64,000 nucleotides of DNA, taken from positions 62,001-126,000 of the forward strand of contig CDRNVI010000099.1 of the NCBI GenBank assembly GCA_977017575.1, given 5' to 3'. Below, in pieces: positions 1 through 10,657 of this stretch; position 1 is the first letter of the stretch, and each line of letters starts with the position of its first letter. The translations under genes were made by a program, and so were the position numbers. Below the pieces are notes generated by a model. It did not search any database and was not told the DNA's origin. It was given only the letters and a program-made list of their open reading frames with translations. Source of the DNA: Paramoeba atlantica (taxonomy: Eukaryota > Discosea).

Positions 1-16
1 ATTTTGGAAGGAGGTT

Positions 17-528
17 ATGTGGTTCAGACCAAGTTGGATAGTGCAATGCGCTCGACCATCAAACACTCCCCCAATTTCTTGGGAACGCGCCAACAATCTC
101 TTTCCCGGATCTCTGTACCGTCCAGAAAATAGTAACGAGCCTCCAATTTTTTGCATTACCGAGGAGGAGTGGAAGGAATACATGTATGTAGCATATGAGG
201 ACTACAGATGGGATCCGCTCGCACGCCAACGAATATGAGTGGTGGTGTGAGTCGTCACTATTTCCCGAATGTTTTTACTGCTGCAAGACATTACTTATGG
301 ACGCCGCCGCTGGTCACCAAATGTGATCCATGGTTATCGATATTGTCGTACATGTTCAATTCACGACAACCTTCAATTACACCTCATGTGATCGCTAATC
401 AAATATTTATCCGTGGCAACAGCGAGAAACTTGGCTACTTAACCGAGCATGTGAATGAAGTGGCGGGTGAGGATGAGACAGACGATGACGATGAAATATC
501 GAATGGCGACCTCAGTGGGGAAGAGTAG
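17..528 (+). mobile_element. hAT transposase C-terminal remnant
   Basis: Two overlapping frames (17-238 and 208-528) together read as the end of a hAT-type DNA transposase. The second frame has the layout of the hAT dimerisation region: FPNVFTAARHYLWTP, then ITPHVIANQIFIRGN, then an acidic tail (EDETDDDDE) before the stop at 526-528. The frame changes near 208-238, so this copy is broken. Its first nine residues (MWFRPSWIV) recur at 57541-57567 next to the hAT pieces in the 56702-58513 element, so the two loci probably derive from one family. The 5' part lies outside the window. The family call rests on motif layout only. Confidence 0.45.
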
Positions 529-892
529 TTCTACAGAAGTAGAACTTCTAAGTAGAACTTCTATAGAAGTAGTCCTGTATTGCATTCAGGAATCATTTTT
601 GGGAATGTTTTGAAAAGATTATTTTATGGCCGAATAATGTAAGTGAAATATACAAAATTTTGTTTTCTCATTTTACGTGGTTTTTTTCCGTCTTTCCTTA
701 TCATTCGCTTTGTTTTTTCCCATTGCAAAAAATATTTGCATTTTGTATTCTGACATTCGATTTATATTATGTGCGAAACAAATACGATGTATCTACGATA
801 TTTTTTATATTACGTACGTATATTTGATAGGTACGTACATTTGATACGTACGTATGTTTGATAGAAGCACAAGAGCTCATTGTGCACCTATA
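529..892. other. AT-rich spacer with short ACGTACGT repeats
   Basis: I see no gene here. At 533-580 an AGAAGTAGAACTTCT-like motif is repeated in inverted form, possibly the end of the preceding hAT copy. At 805-860 the phrase TTTGATA(C/G)GTACGTA occurs about three times. Confidence 0.5.
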
Positions 893-1245
893 ATATAAAG
901 ATTGCGGTGGTTGTATAACTACCGCTCTACCCTCGATTATTGAAAAAAAAGTGAACAAAAACAGTGAAAATACAAAGAGGAACACAGTAATATAATAAAG
1001 GAAAAAAATATAAAATGAGGCTCCGGTGGTCCAAAACTGAACAAAAAAATTAAAAAAATGGGGGGTCTAGGGGGGGGTCTAGGGGGGGGGGTCTAGGGGG
1101 GGGCATACCGCACGGAATTTTTTTTGAAAAAATTATTTTTCGAAAAAAACCGCAGAAGGGGTAGCCGGGGTCTTGGCGCGCATTTTCCACCCCCCTACCC
1201 GGGGGTGACCCCCCTCGTATGCGCAGGACGGGTCTGCCAAGTTCG
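893..1245. repeat. Dispersed repeat, copy 1
   Basis: The block starts with a hairpin (GCGGTGGTT, loop, AACTACCGC), passes through an A-rich stretch and CTCCGGTGGTCC, and ends with C-rich sequence around 1185-1230. The same order is seen at 31248-31475, where the middle is shorter. It encodes nothing I recognise. It may be a terminal region of a transposon, since the second copy abuts a Tc1-type fragment. Confidence 0.6.
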
Positions 1246-1708
1246 TATTTTTTCGGAAAAAAAATTTTGAAAAAAAATTCAACTTGGCGAAAAAAATGGT
1301 AAAAAAATTATTTTTTCAAAATTGTTTCCCCTATTGTATTTTAATAGTTTGGGACCTATACTATCTTTCAACGACGTTGTTTTCGCAAGGTACGCCTTTT
1401 TGGAGCCGTGGTACGCCTCACAAAATGACCCATTTTTGGCCAGAAAACGCGAAAAAGTAATTTTCGGACTCAGAGAGGTCTTTCTGTGACGGAAGAATGG
1501 TGTGATTGGAGTCGGATTCTCTACCCATTACGTTCTGCAGCCTTGAATTCTTGCCTACGAGTGATTTCCCACACGTAAATGTCGGATTTAGCGCTCTCCG
1601 AGCAAAACTACGCAAAAATGCCCCCATTTTTACCTAAAAATCGCCAATTTTTGACTCAAATCCTTCCGGTCTCTTCGGCTTTCGTAACCAATTTTTCTTT
1701 TTTAGGCT
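1246..1708. other. No clear gene; A/T-rich then mixed sequence
   Basis: The first 100 bases are A/T homopolymer runs. Bases 1418-1627 hold a 69-codon open frame on the minus strand with no recognisable motif. I see no support for a gene. Confidence 0.4.
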
Positions 1709-1795
1709 CTTCGTTAAACGCGGAGGTAGTTTTCAACGCGAAGCGCGCAGCATGAGTGACTTCTAAGTTGAAAACAACCACCGCGTTTAACGAAG
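1709..1795. repeat. Foldback with 29-base arms
   Basis: The left arm (1709-1737, beginning CTTCGTTAAACGCGG) is nearly the perfect complement of the right arm (1767-1795, ending CCGCGTTTAACGAAG), with a loop of about 29 bases. It is a short inverted-repeat element or cruciform with no coding content. Confidence 0.75.
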
Positions 1796-2100
1796 ATTTT
1801 TATAAGTAATCGCTGCGTATATACACTGGCGAGAAAAGTAGGAAAACTACTCAAACGATAAACATAATTGGCAGTATATGTAGAATTCTACACGTTCTAA
1901 ATTGGGATTTAGCCTGAAAATTATGTTTCTAAATTAAAGTACACTACAGTTACCTCACTTTCACGACTCTACTTTTCCCTATGCAGTCAAAGACACAACC
2001 TTCCCCGGAAAGACAAATCTCCCCTGAGTCATCTTCCCTTACGGAGGGTCCGTTACGCTCTTTCTATGAAGGCAGCTCATGGTACTCTGTGTATCCCAGC

Positions 2101-2191
2101 GGGTAAGTGTGGGTGAGTGCGGGTAAGTGGGTACACTTACCCGGGTAATTACCCGCACTTACCCGCTAGGTGGGTAATTACCCGACTTACC
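2101..2191. repeat. Cluster of GGGTAAGTG / CACTTACCC motifs
   Basis: Forward GGGTAAGTG-like words (2101-2135) are followed by inverted ACTTACCC words (2136-2191), with GGGTAATTACCC palindromes between. It differs from the kinetoplastid telomere unit (TTAGGG), so it is not telomeric repeat in the usual sense. Confidence 0.65.
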
Positions 2192-2213
2192 CTTTTGGCT
2201 ATGATTAAAGTGC

Positions 2214-2905
2214 TATATGGATATTAAAGTGCAAAAGTTTCTATTTGGATATTAAAGTGCAAGCATCTTAATATCCAAATGGGCTGAACCAGGATCCAGT
2301 GCAGACGCTAAATTGCGAGTTGCCTACGCAAAGGAGGCTTGAGACATAGCCTGCACGATGGAACGGGTTTGAAAGCCCGTCCTGGTAGCTACGGTCGGGT
2401 AGACGTGCTCGGGGCGCAAGGCGTCGAGTGCCGCCTGGTAAGGGGATAGCAAGACAATGAGGGTCTTTCACGTTGTCTTTTAACTTTATGTTTCAACTTT
2501 TCCTTTCAACAACTTTTCACTTGCTTCTTGGATCTTAAACGTCAATTTCATCTTTCCACTTGATCACTACTTGAAATTACAGTTCTTCAATGGCTTGCGT
2601 GTTGCTTTCTTGACGCGTTGATGTCGACTGCATCGTAAAAAAGGAATCTAGAGGCCCGGTTCTATTTCCCGACTTTGCGCCGCGTTGAAACTGCTTCCGA
2701 ATGGCCCTTCAAGCATTCGGGTGCGACAGTTTCCATGATGTGACTCAGAACTTATTTGACTGAAAACCTTGTTTTGGACAAGTGAAAAAACCTATTTGGA
2801 TATTAAAGTGCTATTTGGATATTAAAGTGCCTATTTGGATATTAAAGTGTTTATTTGGATATTAAAGCGCATTTGGATATTAAAGCGCATTTAGATATTA
2901 AACTG
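2214..2905. repeat. Region bounded by 20-bp tandem repeats TATTTGGATATTAAAGTGC
   Basis: Copies of this phrase lie at 2214-2262 (about two, plus a reversed piece at 2271-2282). A run of about six, some shortened, lies at 2791-2905. The units are tandem, without spacers, so this is a minisatellite and not CRISPR. The intervening 500 bases (2283-2788) are non-repetitive, GC-richer than their surroundings, and hold no open frame I can assign. The layout suggests an insertion into, or duplication of, a minisatellite. Confidence 0.65.
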
Positions 2906-3044
2906 CGCCCCGGGTTAGTGAGTTTACCCGTAGTGAACCGCAGTGATTCACTACGAGTAAACTCCAGGGTATGTACAAGTACATACCCTGGAGGAACATA
3001 TTGGAAAAGCGACTTAAGGAAGCCTTGCAGATGCCCTTTTATCT

Positions 3045-3760
3045 AAATGAAGAATTGAAATTTCCTTAGGAATTATTGAAGCAATGGAGGCGAGCAAGAG
3101 CAGATCGCCAGAATCAAATTGATGATTCTGAAAAGCATTTTGAAGTTGGACAATTGACACTTGATCGTTTGCGCATTAAACTGGGATCCTTAAAAAGGCT
3201 CCGATACTAGCTACGTGCAATCTCATCATAATCCCATTACTATCTTTATACTTATAATGCTTATACTACTTAGTATAATAAGCGGTAGTTAATTTTACTC
3301 GCTCTCGCAGACGCAGTGTCCGATTCACCGTGCACCTCTTCTCTGCAATTCGATGTGTTATTCTACAAAAATCCACCTGCCTGGCTCTCGCACAATGCAT
3401 GATATTCAATATCATGTATTTATTTTACCGTGTTGGCCACATGTTGTACAACTGTGCAATGATATAATTTGCGAGACGCAGCGTCCGTGTTCACAAAGGA
3501 CCTCATTAATACCTGAGTGGATTACATGTCTTGCGCTTAGCGACTGATACAAAGGAAGCACGGGAAATACTCTTCCTAAAAAGAATGAGAAGCGCTGGCG
3601 GTCAGGGTATGAGCAGATTCGAGCTGCGCTCAAAGCAAGCAACTCCTCGGAAATAGCAGCTTCGTTAACAATGTGAGACCAGGAGAATATGATGAAAATA
3701 TTTCATTTACTTATTCCACTCCGTGTACTCGGCAATTTGTGTGAAACATCCGACACGACT
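3045..3760 (+). other. Degraded coding remnants, one pogo-like
   Basis: Two short stretches look like old coding sequence. Bases 3070-3205 translate to a charged helix-like peptide (ELLKQWRRARADRQNQIDD). Bases 3396-3460 translate to YHVFILPCWPHVVQL, which recurs at 21685-21760 as YHVLILPYWTHVVQL. A cis-acting LP-x-x-x-H-x-x-Q pattern of this sort is typical of the late part of the DDE domain in pogo/Tigger-type transposases. The similarity is short and the family call weak. Confidence 0.3.
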
Positions 3761-3768
3761 GATCTTCA

Positions 3769-4260
3769 ATGCGTGAATGGTTTCTTTACACTTTTCGAAC
3801 AGTGGTATACTGCCACGGGAGGCAGCTCAAATCTTGCACAGTATCTTCGGATGTGTTATCACTAGGAGCTATACTCGGATTTTTGTACACGGAATTTTCT
3901 ACGGACAAAGCTATCAATCAGATGAAGCGTATTGTCGTTGAAGCGATGTTAGTATACTTCGGGATAAAGAGTAGGGTGCGACGACTTTTGCAAATAATGG
4001 AACACGAGAGATTCTTGAAGCGGAATTCGATCTCATGTTGGACGATTATGCAACGTCAAGTTGTGGAAGATTATTGGAAAAGCACTGGTTCTCAAAAATA
4101 TAAACACATTCGAGTCTTCCGACAAACAACCAATCGGATCTACTCCGAAACACATATGGAACGAGAATTTGGGCACATGCTCTACATTGAGAACAAAAAA
4201 CAGCATCTATCCGATGAGCCCCTTCAAGGAATGGTTCGAAACTTCTTTAATGATCCTTAA
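3769..4260 (+). CDS. Hypothetical protein, 163 aa
   Basis: I do not recognise this open frame. It begins at the ATG at 3769 and ends with TAA at 4258-4260. The product is basic, has no evident signal peptide, and contains one moderately hydrophobic stretch near residues 27-42. It is the only sizeable plus-strand frame in this stretch that overlaps no recognised gene. It lies just after transposase-like remnants, so it may be a piece of a mobile element and not a host gene. Its strand is opposite to all LRR genes in the window, which also argues against a host gene. Confidence 0.3.
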   Translation: MREWFLYTFRTVVYCHGRQLKSCTVSSDVLSLGAILGFLYTEFSTDKAINQMKRIVVEAMLVYFGIKSRVRRLLQIMEHERFLKRNSISCWTIMQRQVVEDYWKSTGSQKYKHIRVFRQTTNRIYSETHMEREFGHMLYIENKKQHLSDEPLQGMVRNFFNDP

Positions 4261-4270
4261 ATGAATCTTT

Positions 4271-4470
4271 ATGGACCTCCACGTGGTCTTCCCTGGCACT
4301 GCTATTCCACTGATGGTACAGACACCGACCTACCGATACTTACCTACGTTTCTGTACTAATTTCATCCCGTACTTGACACACACTCAGCATGGGGAAGTA
4401 TGGTCAGGACCTCCACGCGGTCTTCCCTGACACTGATAGTACATCACCTACCGATACTCTTATCAGTATT
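4271..4470. repeat. Two-copy tandem duplication
   Basis: The phrase GGACCTCCACG(T/C)GGTCTTCCCTG, followed by CACTG and CCTACCGATACT, occurs at 4273-4340 and again at 4408-4462. It lies downstream of the first LRR gene (minus strand), so it would fall in that gene's 3' region. Confidence 0.65.
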
Positions 4471-4627
4471 ATTAACAATTCTTAGTAATTGTTATAGCAG
4501 TTTGTTATGGTGTTTGGTGATATTCTTCATCTATGACAATTTTGTACAAAACACGTTTGTAAGTTTTCAACAAAAACATATCCCACGTGACCCAGTGTTG
4601 CCCGTTTGGGGGTCATAAGCCAACCGG

Positions 4628-5335
4628 TCAAACAATTCGGCACTCATCCATGTCAACGAAGACACACTCTGGAATGAGAGGGCTCGTGCATGAGAGCACG
4701 CTTGGTCCACCGTGCGCTTGATCAGCCAGAAGAGTGCTGTCTGTGAAAAAGGTCTGATCCAACACAAGACCATTCGGAAGCGTTGTGAGGTCATACGTCC
4801 CGCGTAAATAGAAATTGTACTTTAAGGAGAGCGTCTTAAGACCCTGGGGGAGAGCGTCAAAGTGTAGGGCCTGTTTGAAACGGTTTAGAGCAAGTCCCAT
4901 GTGTTGCATCGTGTGTGGTACGCAACTCAAGTCCAATGTCCCGGAAAATTGGTTAGAAGTCAGGTGAAGACCGACCATTTGTCGAGGAAGAAGTTCTAAC
5001 GGGAGGGAGCCGCTTAGTTCATCGTTTTTGTACAAACTCAGGGATAAGAGGGTGGGGGGCAATCGTTCCCATATTAATGTCTCATCTTTCACTTTGTTTT
5101 TCATCCCGATATGAGACCAATCAATGTTGGTAACGCGCTGATCCGCGTCGCATTGTACTCCATACCATTGACATGCTGCAGTCGCGGTGGTGTTGAATTC
5201 CCATCCCATAGGGATGAGATACAAGGGTTCCAGAAATTGTGCAAGAAGATATTCGGGGGGAAGGCGGGGGTTGACGCGTCCAAGACGGCACGCGAATTCT
5301 TCCGAGCTCTTTGCTTCGTGTAGGGAATCTGACAT
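4628..5335 (-). CDS. LRR family protein 1, 235 aa
   Basis: Single-exon member of the LRR family. After a polar N-terminus (MSDSLHEAKSSEEF) comes the step RLGRVNPRLPPEYLLAQFLE (about residues 17-36), a variant of the family's LPQEY motif. The LRR cap ACQWYGVQC has both cysteines. It is followed by about four 23-residue repeats, for example LPRQMVGLHLTSNQFSGTLD. The cap spacing is longer than in other members (GWEFNTTATAACQW). The C-terminus runs about 35 residues beyond the usual cap and has three extra cysteines. There is no hydrophobic leader, so a cytosolic location is plausible. The partner is unknown; LRR surfaces normally bind proteins or peptides. Confidence 0.8.
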   Translation of the reverse strand: MSDSLHEAKSSEEFACRLGRVNPRLPPEYLLAQFLEPLYLIPMGWEFNTTATAACQWYGVQCDADQRVTNIDWSHIGMKNKVKDETLIWERLPPTLLSLSLYKNDELSGSLPLELLPRQMVGLHLTSNQFSGTLDLSCVPHTMQHMGLALNRFKQALHFDALPQGLKTLSLKYNFYLRGTYDLTTLPNGLVLDQTFFTDSTLLADQAHGGPSVLSCTSPLIPECVFVDMDECRIV

Positions 5336-5753
5336 ACGGACCGAATTGAGAAATAGAAGGGTATTGAGATAAGTGTAGATTAGTTTGTGGTTAGTGTAAA
5401 TTAGTCCAGTAGTGGTGTGCAGGCAAAAGTAGTTGTGAATGAATGCTGAAAATACAGTACTGAAAATAGTTCGAATAACTCCGAGTTACATTTAGAGACA
5501 TATAACATAATATTGAGGATAAATCATCATGCACTTATGATACGCTTATCTTATATTCGTCCGTCCATGTAAAGTAGAAGCCCAGCTCATCGGCATGGTA
5601 ACTGATCTTCTGACTCGCCGGTACAGTCCTCAAGTCAGCGTCACTTTGTTCAAGGAGTATGGAATAAAGGTATCCCGGAAGGCGATTTTATAAAGCGAGA
5701 CGAGAATATGTAATATCATATTGTGTGCCGATCATATGTACTAGCAAAGAATC
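5336..5753. other. Intergenic spacer
   Basis: AT-rich sequence between two LRR genes with no gene visible. In a trans-spliced arrangement the acceptor AG and pyrimidine tract of LRR gene 1 would lie just above 5335, but I cannot choose a site. Confidence 0.4.
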
Positions 5754-6413
5754 CTATTTGTACTGATACAGTATTTGCGCACCCTGTCCCTTTTGTATCA
5801 GTCGCTGCACCATTCCATTCCAACCTACTATCTGTGTTCGTGCAAAATTGTACTCTGCTTTCCTTGGCATCACATTTTCCTCTAATATGCCAGTAAGATC
5901 CGGATTTTTTTGCAGCATGAGCATCCGCAAATTTGGTGGCAGGGCGTGAAACTCCACTTCCCCGCTCAGCAAATTGCAGTCCAATGCGATACAATCTAAA
6001 CTTCGAGGCATACCCGCGAGGTCCACCTTACCGGTAAAACCATTTTCGCTCAAATAAAAATGTTGCAAATGTAGGGGAAGCTGTGAAAATTCAACTTCTC
6101 CGTGTATTTCATTGGATTGCACGCCGAAATACACCAAACCGGGGGGCAACGCCCACGAGAGCGTGCCTTTTAGCTGTCGCCAATCCCACCGGATCCAGTT
6201 CACTTTTTGCGCCCCATCGCACTTGATCCCCTCCCAGGAACAGAGCGCAACGGAGGGGCGCCATGTGGGATGGCTCGGGGAGAGGTTGCGTACCACGCGC
6301 TCCATAAGGTATTCCTCGGGCAGACCCGTCCCGGAGAGTTTGCCTCCGAACTCGGCACGCTGGGGAGAGGGGGAAGACTCCGATGCGGCCCACCAGTTCG
6401 GCAAGAGGTTCAT
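5754..6413 (-). CDS. LRR family protein 2, 219 aa
   Basis: The start MNLLPNWWAASES is followed by GLPEEYLMERVVRNL (family LPQEY region, about residues 30-44), the cap LCSWEGIKC with both cysteines, and RWDWRQLKGTLSW. About four repeats follow (for example LPLHLQHFYLSENGFTGKVD), ending in NFARTQIVGW, the counterpart of the family's NTxI C-cap. A 17-residue tail rich in Gln and Gly then runs to the stop. Codon use is GC-richer than in neighbouring LRR genes. It is a divergent member; no close paralog lies in the window. Confidence 0.8.
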   Translation of the reverse strand: MNLLPNWWAASESSPSPQRAEFGGKLSGTGLPEEYLMERVVRNLSPSHPTWRPSVALCSWEGIKCDGAQKVNWIRWDWRQLKGTLSWALPPGLVYFGVQSNEIHGEVEFSQLPLHLQHFYLSENGFTGKVDLAGMPRSLDCIALDCNLLSGEVEFHALPPNLRMLMLQKNPDLTGILEENVMPRKAEYNFARTQIVGWNGMVQRLIQKGQGAQILYQYK

Positions 6414-6984
6414 GTGCAGGTTTTAGTGTACAAACGAAAAACAAGGGGAAACAAGCTCTTTTTTAGTGTGGCCAATAGCAGGAAAATGAAACCCTGCAGC
6501 GGGATAATTTTGTGTTACACACTCATCTGAGACGTATATTTTTTGTATAGTTTCTATACCTTGCTGCTTTATTTTTCTTACCTTTTACTGTATCTTAATG
6601 GCCTCACAAGCAACAAGACCGTATGCGTCGCAGGACCCTAATACGGGACCACGTGACGTGACCGAAACTACGTTGTCCGTTCCCTTGCAACAACACCCTA
6701 CATGCATAAATGATACACATCATTTATGAATACGGGAATGTGGTAAGCAGCTTAGCTGAGATATTTTTCTCCGTGTTGGTTGGGTAGTTGTTGGTCCACC
6801 TCGCCTCGGTAGAAAAACAGATCTACTGCATTGTAAACGAGAGTTAACATCTTGCGAACATCTTTCGACGTGCGTCAAGAAGGCTGGGATACGGAACCAG
6901 GGTGTGCAAGTACGTGCTGTACCCGCACGTTTAATAAGCTCTTTTTTTCTTTCCTTTTTTTTACAGATTTCAAAAATTTGTTAG
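6414..6984. other. Intergenic region without a recognised gene
   Basis: Nothing assignable. A short inverted pair lies at 6703-6728 (CATAAATGATACACATCATTTATG). Confidence 0.4.
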
Positions 6985-7245
6985 CACTGATCACAAAGAT
7001 CACGAGGGCCACAAACGGTGGGTCACAAAGATCCCAAACACCCGACGAGATAACAAATAATGGGTCATTAAGATTTCAAGTGAACCGATCACAAAGATAA
7101 CAAACAAACAAACAAACAAACCAATCAGGTAATATACACATCCGATTACAAAGATCCCGTGCAATGAGTCATAAGGACTTCATAGATATCAAACAAACGA
7201 TCACAAATATCCTAAGTAAGGCGGCGAAAAGATCACAAAAAAACA
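6985..7245. repeat. Degenerate minisatellite, GATCACAAAGAT core
   Basis: The core (G/C)ATCACAAAGAT(C/A)ACAAAC recurs roughly every 30-45 bases about seven times with heavy divergence, together with a run of CAAA units at 7098-7121. It is non-coding. Confidence 0.6.
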
Positions 7246-7689
7246 GAATGGTCGTGACATTTACGATGCATGTCACATCGGAAAAGACATCGCTCAGAAC
7301 CTGTTGATGTGCTATTCCGTACATCAATAAAAGGTGAATGAAAACTAATAAAAGGTATATGAATCTTTTTTTTGTAATATGAATCAAGAAATTTACAATC
7401 AATTTATAGATAACCTTTGTCGAGGTTACCAATCTCATGCCTGCTATTCCTCAGCATACAGGATATGCTTACGTATACGTTGTATACAGGGCACAAACCG
7501 CACCACCAAATACAAAAAAAAGTGAACTTGAATATTGAAATTTAGACCTTCAACCGGCTATAAAAGACAAACAAACCGCTGTTTCGCGGTGTTTCACAAT
7601 TCTAACCCGCAGCCCCTCGAATAAGGTGCGGTACAGATTGTTTATCACGTGAATTGCGCAGCTGTTTTCACCAGAACGTTGCTGCGGAA

Positions 7690-8570
7690 AACTTATTCAT
7701 GGGATGGCCATGATGATAATGAAGGGGAAGGTGAAGGGGATGGCGAAGATGATAGTGAAGGGGACGAAGCGCACAAAGAACGGAATGATTAAATCAGCGA
7801 GCTCCGACTCCTGTTCTCCAATTTCGTGACAACAACACCTTTCGTGACCACACGCACGATCATTCACTTAAAACACAAAAAGAAAAAATGCAAGTTTCAT
7901 TTTCAGATTTTATTTGAAAAAAATAAGGGAACAAGGTGAAGGATAACTAAGGGGGGCATACAGTATATGGAAGGCCCTCGCGAAGGGCAATTCGTATTCC
8001 TTATTGTTCCCGAAGTAGGATCAACGTTTGGCTAATAAATTTATAAATGATGCAGCTCATCACTTTAATCGGAATAACACTCGAACATGGACTATGCATT
8101 CATTGCGGCATGGGAAGGTCACTGAGCTTCGAGTCCGTGGCGTTCCTATTTCAGAGAGGCAATTAATGGGACGATGGCGCTCTCACTCGTCAGAACAATC
8201 CAATGTCACAGCGTACCAGCGCCAACCAAGGGAGTCCAACTCTCCGTAACTAACCAGCATGTGACATCCAATGTCACAGCCTACCAGCGGGAACCAAGGG
8301 GGTCCAACTGTTCAATTAACCAGTGGCAACATGAGAGTGTTGCGGTACTTCACCATGTCTAACTGCCCTGCAGCATGCTAAGTCCAGCTCTATACGTTTC
8401 GAATGTCATCGGGAAGACCGAGACATCCAATTCAAGGTGTACAACTCGATCGAATGATCGCTTCCCCCTCCTACCCCGGCCTTTGATAGACCTGCCCCAG
8501 GCTTGGGACTGGAAACTGCGGAGTTAAGAAGCCATAGGAGTTATGAAATCAAAAGTAAACAACACTTTTT
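7690..8570 (+). mobile_element. Tyrosine-recombinase element fragment, copy 1
   Basis: Bases 8028-8249 encode the end of a tyrosine recombinase. HSLRHG gives the H-x-x-R box, and LMGRWRS followed by a tyrosine eleven residues on fits the remaining active-site layout. Recombinases of this type occur in Cryptons and in DIRS/Ngaro elements, and this fragment is too short to choose. An acidic reading (EGEGEGDGEDDSEGDE) lies upstream at 7710-7790. The same segment recurs at 15740-16500, and both copies sit directly downstream of a closely related LRR gene, so they were probably duplicated together. It is a broken remnant. Confidence 0.55.
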
Positions 8571-8867
8571 TTAAGACAAATTATACTAAATCACAGTTCT
8601 CAGACATTGCGTTTAGTCTGTCATACACATTTTAGATGTGTTCTCTGTTATGCACATTACAAAGGGGTTGAGCGACAGCAATTAATCAAGGGGGTATGTC
8701 ACGTCGTACACTTTTTTGAGATAAGAAAGTTTATAAAAGTTTCCAAAACAATAGAATTTATTGAATAATTGAAGATCCCCCTAATCCCCCCATTTTCTCT
8801 CCATCTTTCTCTTTATTCTCTTTGAATTCTCTTTATTCTCTTTAAATTCTTTATCATTCTATTTGAT

Positions 8868-9764
8868 TCAATGATTCTCGAGCCTTATCTGTGTGTTATA
8901 TACGCACAAACCGTACTCTTGCACATGCTCAGGAAAGGGCGATCTTGTTATATTGCTACGCAAGTTCACATTATCTGATAAATCCAAACCCATCAATGAA
9001 GATGGAAGCTCCTCCAAGTTGACATCACCAGAAAACATATTGCGCGACAAATCAAGGTGCCGAATCCCCGAAGGAAGTTGTCGGAGATCGAGTTCGCCGG
9101 ACAACTGATTTCCAGAGAGATATACTTGACATATGTTAGGCGGAAACAAAGTCAAATCAAGTGAGCCGGTGAGACGATTTTCGCTAAGGTTCACATCTTG
9201 CATATTGACCGGCAGACTCGTCAAACACACAGTTCCATTGAATCTGTTGTCATTCAAAGTCAAATCTTCGAAACAGAGCGGAAGGGAAGTCAAGTCCAAC
9301 TCGCCTTCAAACCGATTTTCGTACAGAGTTAGTGATCGCAGTTCCGAAGGCAAGCGCGTGAGCGGTGCTGTCCCTTCTAGAGCGTTCTGACACACATTAA
9401 AATCGTACAAACTATGTGGGAGATAAATCAAGTTCATAGTACCTGACAAATCTCGTTGGGTCCATCTCACGTGGCTGACTTCTTCCCGCTCGTTACAACT
9501 CACACCTTTCCACTCGCACGCTGGCGTGTGAAGACTCCACGATTCGTCCAAGTTGTGGACTTCCGCGAGGAGACGAACGAGTAGATACTCCTGAGGTAAA
9601 TTCGCAGCGCTCACTTTAGCAATACGCGGTCTCGTCTTTGTAGTTTCTTCAGCAGAATGAGTGTTGGAAGGTATTGGGCTTTCGACTTTACGTCGTTTAG
9701 TCGACGGTTCCTGAATATCCGAACATGTGAGCCGCACGATCGTTTGTAGCGTTAAGTGTAGCAT
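8868..9764 (-). CDS. LRR family protein 3, 298 aa
   Basis: Best-formed member of the family. The leader MLHLTLQTIVRLTCSD is followed by a basic patch TKRRKVES (residues 22-29, resembling a nuclear localisation signal), then IAKVSAANLPQEYLLVRLL with LPQEY at 56-60. The cap PACEWKGVSC has C83 and C90. From residue 115 there are eight LRRs of exactly 23 residues, such as LPSELRSLTLYENRFEGELD, and a C-cap ending VYNTQIRLENH. The start is the first ATG after stops, and the two paralogs share it. The 16649 and 19602 genes are near-identical paralogs. In an SL system the preceding tract (AATCTCTAATAAG then TTCTTACTTTAC before the ATG) offers an acceptor AG about 19 bases upstream. Confidence 0.88.
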   Translation of the reverse strand: MLHLTLQTIVRLTCSDIQEPSTKRRKVESPIPSNTHSAEETTKTRPRIAKVSAANLPQEYLLVRLLAEVHNLDESWSLHTPACEWKGVSCNEREEVSHVRWTQRDLSGTMNLIYLPHSLYDFNVCQNALEGTAPLTRLPSELRSLTLYENRFEGELDLTSLPLCFEDLTLNDNRFNGTVCLTSLPVNMQDVNLSENRLTGSLDLTLFPPNICQVYLSGNQLSGELDLRQLPSGIRHLDLSRNMFSGDVNLEELPSSLMGLDLSDNVNLRSNITRSPFPEHVQEYGLCVYNTQIRLENH

Positions 9765-10432
9765 GTAAAGTAAGAAATTACTTATTAGAGATTGTTTTTT
9801 AAAAAATAAAAAATAATTCTATGAATGTACTGTACCCCGTAGTTATCAGTCACTACGTTTCGTGGAAAAGAGACATAAACTTTAATAGGGCTACGTGTGC
9901 CCGCCCCCCCTTTGATAGGGCTATTTTGTCTAAAAGGCCAAAGATTTGTTTAGGGGGGGCATTTTTTTTATGAAATCCGCCGATGAAAGAAGCAGCGGCT
10001 GTTTTCCGGTGCATAGCTATCCGAGTGTAAAATAGTGTTTAAAAAAGCTGCAAGACCTTGTTTAGGAACTATAGAAAACTTCTCCCGAAAATTATTGTCC
10101 TATGAATTCTCGGGAGGATCTGGTGCCGCGTGGACCGTTAAGCAACTGGATCATTTCGCGAACTCCAGTGGCTCGTGTATCACATGTAGTCGGACCTTTT
10201 GCTTCCGGACAAGAACCTGGTATCTCTCTCTTCCCCAAAATTCTCTTTCAGCACGTCCCTCTCTCCCTCCCTTTGTTCCTCCATCAATATACCGCAGAAA
10301 ACACTTGTCGGTGCAAGACAAGTTGTGCGTGTGTCGTTCTTCGTCTTCCGTATCAAAACTTGCGAAGTCATAATATTGCCGAGGAGACCATACGGAAAAT
10401 AAAGCGAGTCGGAGAAAAAGATTATCAATCAA
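9765..10432. other. Intergenic, no gene; C/G-run element at 9890-9975
   Basis: At 9895-9970 short inverted phrases GGGCTA..GCCCGCCCCCCC and TTTAGGGGGGGC suggest the remnant of one of the small C/G-run-ended elements common in this window. No coding sequence is recognised. Confidence 0.4.
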
Positions 10433-10657
10433 GAATGAATCGTGGAGGTCGCGACCGGAAGCGTGAGCGAGCCTTCAATAGCTCGCGACAAGATTTTATG
10501 GCAAAGGTTCATGAAACCCTTCTCGGTCTGTTGAATGATCATATCCCTATCGCTCGAGATAGGGTGCTCCAGTTGATGAGTCATCATGGGGCATTTCGGG
10601 AAGGACTGGGTGAAAAAGCAAAAGAAAGAGCGTATAAGCACTATCGTTACGTGTTTT
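10433..10657 (+). other. Possible coding fragment, 74 codons, unknown
   Basis: From the ATG at 10433 the frame reads a charged, helix-like peptide (MNRGGRDRKRERAFNSSRQD, then KVHETLLGLLNDHIPIARDR). It resembles real protein more than chance sequence. The frame opens upstream (10102) and stops at 10657. No family is recognised. It could be an exon-like remnant of a mobile element. Confidence 0.25.

Noticed and set aside
2101-2191. Telomeric repeat
   Set aside because: The unit GGGTAAGTG is irregular and present in both orientations; kinetoplastid telomeres are TTAGGG.
2283-2480. tRNA or small RNA gene in the GC-richer stretch
   Set aside because: GGGTTTGAAAGCCC looks faintly like a B box, but no A box and no cloverleaf can be formed.
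2791-2905. CRISPR-like run of short repeats
   Set aside because: Units are directly adjacent with no spacers and vary in length; the surrounding genome is eukaryotic. It is a minisatellite.
4336-4360. Second SL-like word (GTTTCTGTACT)
   Set aside because: Only 11 bases match, and the neighbouring bases differ from the SL; chance is a sufficient explanation.
8893-9390. Plus-strand frames opposite LRR gene 3 (and similar ones opposite genes 4, 5, 11 and 14)
   Set aside because: They are antisense shadows of the LRR repeats with no features of their own.
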